From Streptomyces sp. NRRL S-455 (GTDB lineage: Bacteria; Actinomycetota; Actinomycetes; Streptomycetales; Streptomycetaceae): a stretch of DNA of 64,000 bases. The first letter of the stretch is position 1; the number at the start of each line of letters is the position of its first letter. The notes beneath the pieces are model-generated. The model was not told the DNA's origin and did no database searches. It saw only the letters and a program-made list of their open reading frames with translations. Below are positions 63,539 through 64,000 of the stretch, one piece after another. The stretch lies in the NCBI RefSeq assembly GCF_000717875.1, contig NZ_JOCT01000004.1, positions 558,001-622,000 on the forward strand, given 5' to 3'. Made by a program: the position numbers and the translations under genes.

Positions 63539-64000
63539 GCAAGTCGACTCGACGGCGTTGCCGCACCGAGCCGGTGCGGCTCGCCAGCAACCGCGCCTGG
63601 CGCAGGTGAGTATGTGCGTCGTCATACTCGGCTCGCACCAAGTGAGCTTGGACCAGGTCTGCATGCAGGCCGGCTTGCGCACGCACGAACGTCGGGTCGA
63701 CGACTTCCAGGGCGTCATAGAGGCTCGTCACCGCGCCCTCGTCGCCCAGCAGAGCCAAGACGTTGCCATGCCACCGAGTCAGGTGGGCACTGTTGAGGAA
63801 GATGCTCAGCATGTCCGGGTCACGGTCTTCGGGGCCTGGCGGAATGCTCGCCATCGCAGCATCGAGCGCACGTCGGCTGTCGTCCGCCATTCCCGGCACG
63901 TGAGCGCATATCTCCGCCTCTGCGGCATGTAGCCATGCCCGGAGACGGGGCGATCCCGCCTGCCCCAGGGTGCGTTGCGCGTCGCGAACCAGCTCGACGC
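63522..64000 (-). CDS. C-terminal part of a TPR-type transcriptional regulator (runs off the window)
   Basis: About 158 C-terminal residues are visible and the frame is open past 64000. The helical repeats (AHLTRWHGNVLALLGDEGAV, LYDALEVVDPTFVRAQAGLH, AHLVRAEYDDAHTHLRQARL) and the end RTGSVRQRRRVDLLSARL match the TPR half of Streptomyces XRE-family regulators. The N-terminal HTH is outside the window. Confidence 0.75.
   Translation of the reverse strand, partial: VELVRDAQRTLGQAGSPRLRAWLHAAEAEICAHVPGMADDSRRALDAAMASIPPGPEDRDPDMLSIFLNSAHLTRWHGNVLALLGDEGAVTSLYDALEVVDPTFVRAQAGLHADLVQAHLVRAEYDDAHTHLRQARLLASRTGSVRQRRRVDLLSARL

Overview
The window is high-GC actinobacterial DNA, almost certainly Streptomyces. 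Evidence: uniformly G/C-rich third codon positions, many GTG starts and one TTG start (rpoB), the gene order tRNA-Trp-secE-nusG-rplK-rplA / rplJ-rplL / rpoB-rpoC / rpsL-rpsG-fusA-tuf, and typical Streptomyces lineage genes (DUF397/HTH/anti-sigma set, DUF1707 protein, HadA/HadB-like MaoC pair next to rpmG). From memory, the order resembles the rpmG-to-rpoA region of S. coelicolor.

Layout. (1) 1-15385, minus strand: the S10, spc and alpha ribosomal clusters from rpsJ down to a truncated rpoA, with secY-adk-map and infA-rpmJ-rpsM-rpsK embedded. (2) 15386-26750: an 11 kb accessory block between the S10 and str operons. It carries a GHKL ATPase fused to a PD-(D/E)XK nuclease, a giant single-chain nuclease-helicase-methyltransferase, a DUF397/HTH pair with a divergent anti-sigma-like kinase, a replication-initiator-like wHTH protein, an unrecognised ORF and a holin-like membrane protein. 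(3) 26773-45664, minus: tuf, fusA, rpsG, rpsL, a DUF1707 protein, rpoC, rpoB, rplL, rplJ, a lipoprotein, rplA, rplK, nusG, secE and tRNA-Trp. (4) 45970-58004: aspC, add and murB (stop codon lost), a DUF3291 protein, a DHA2 exporter with its TetR regulator and two matching operators, the MaoC pair, rpmG, tRNA-Met, tRNA-Thr, a cytosine-deaminase-like protein lacking expected catalytic residues, an NAD-binding protein, and a rifamycin monooxygenase with an upstream rifamycin-associated element. (5) 58600-64000: a genomic island whose left edge is a decayed 3' fragment of tRNA-Tyr. It holds an inverted-IS composite carrying a methyltransferase gene, a Shedu-like defence nuclease with a TTA codon, a GntR-Nudix fusion, and the end of a TPR regulator.

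How it fits together: the conserved part is the translation/transcription core with clear leaders, promoters and terminators. Two accessory zones carry probable anti-phage functions: the GHKL-nuclease plus single-polypeptide restriction-modification pair at 15927-22948, and Shedu at 61592-62644. Both nucleases that carry the Shedu-like segment share a W-x-FG-x-x-Y then D...ExK pattern. The window encodes a wild-type-looking rifamycin target (RpoB) and also a rifamycin-inactivating enzyme. No CRISPR array, rRNA gene or replication origin was seen. All assignments are from reading the sequence; no database search was run.
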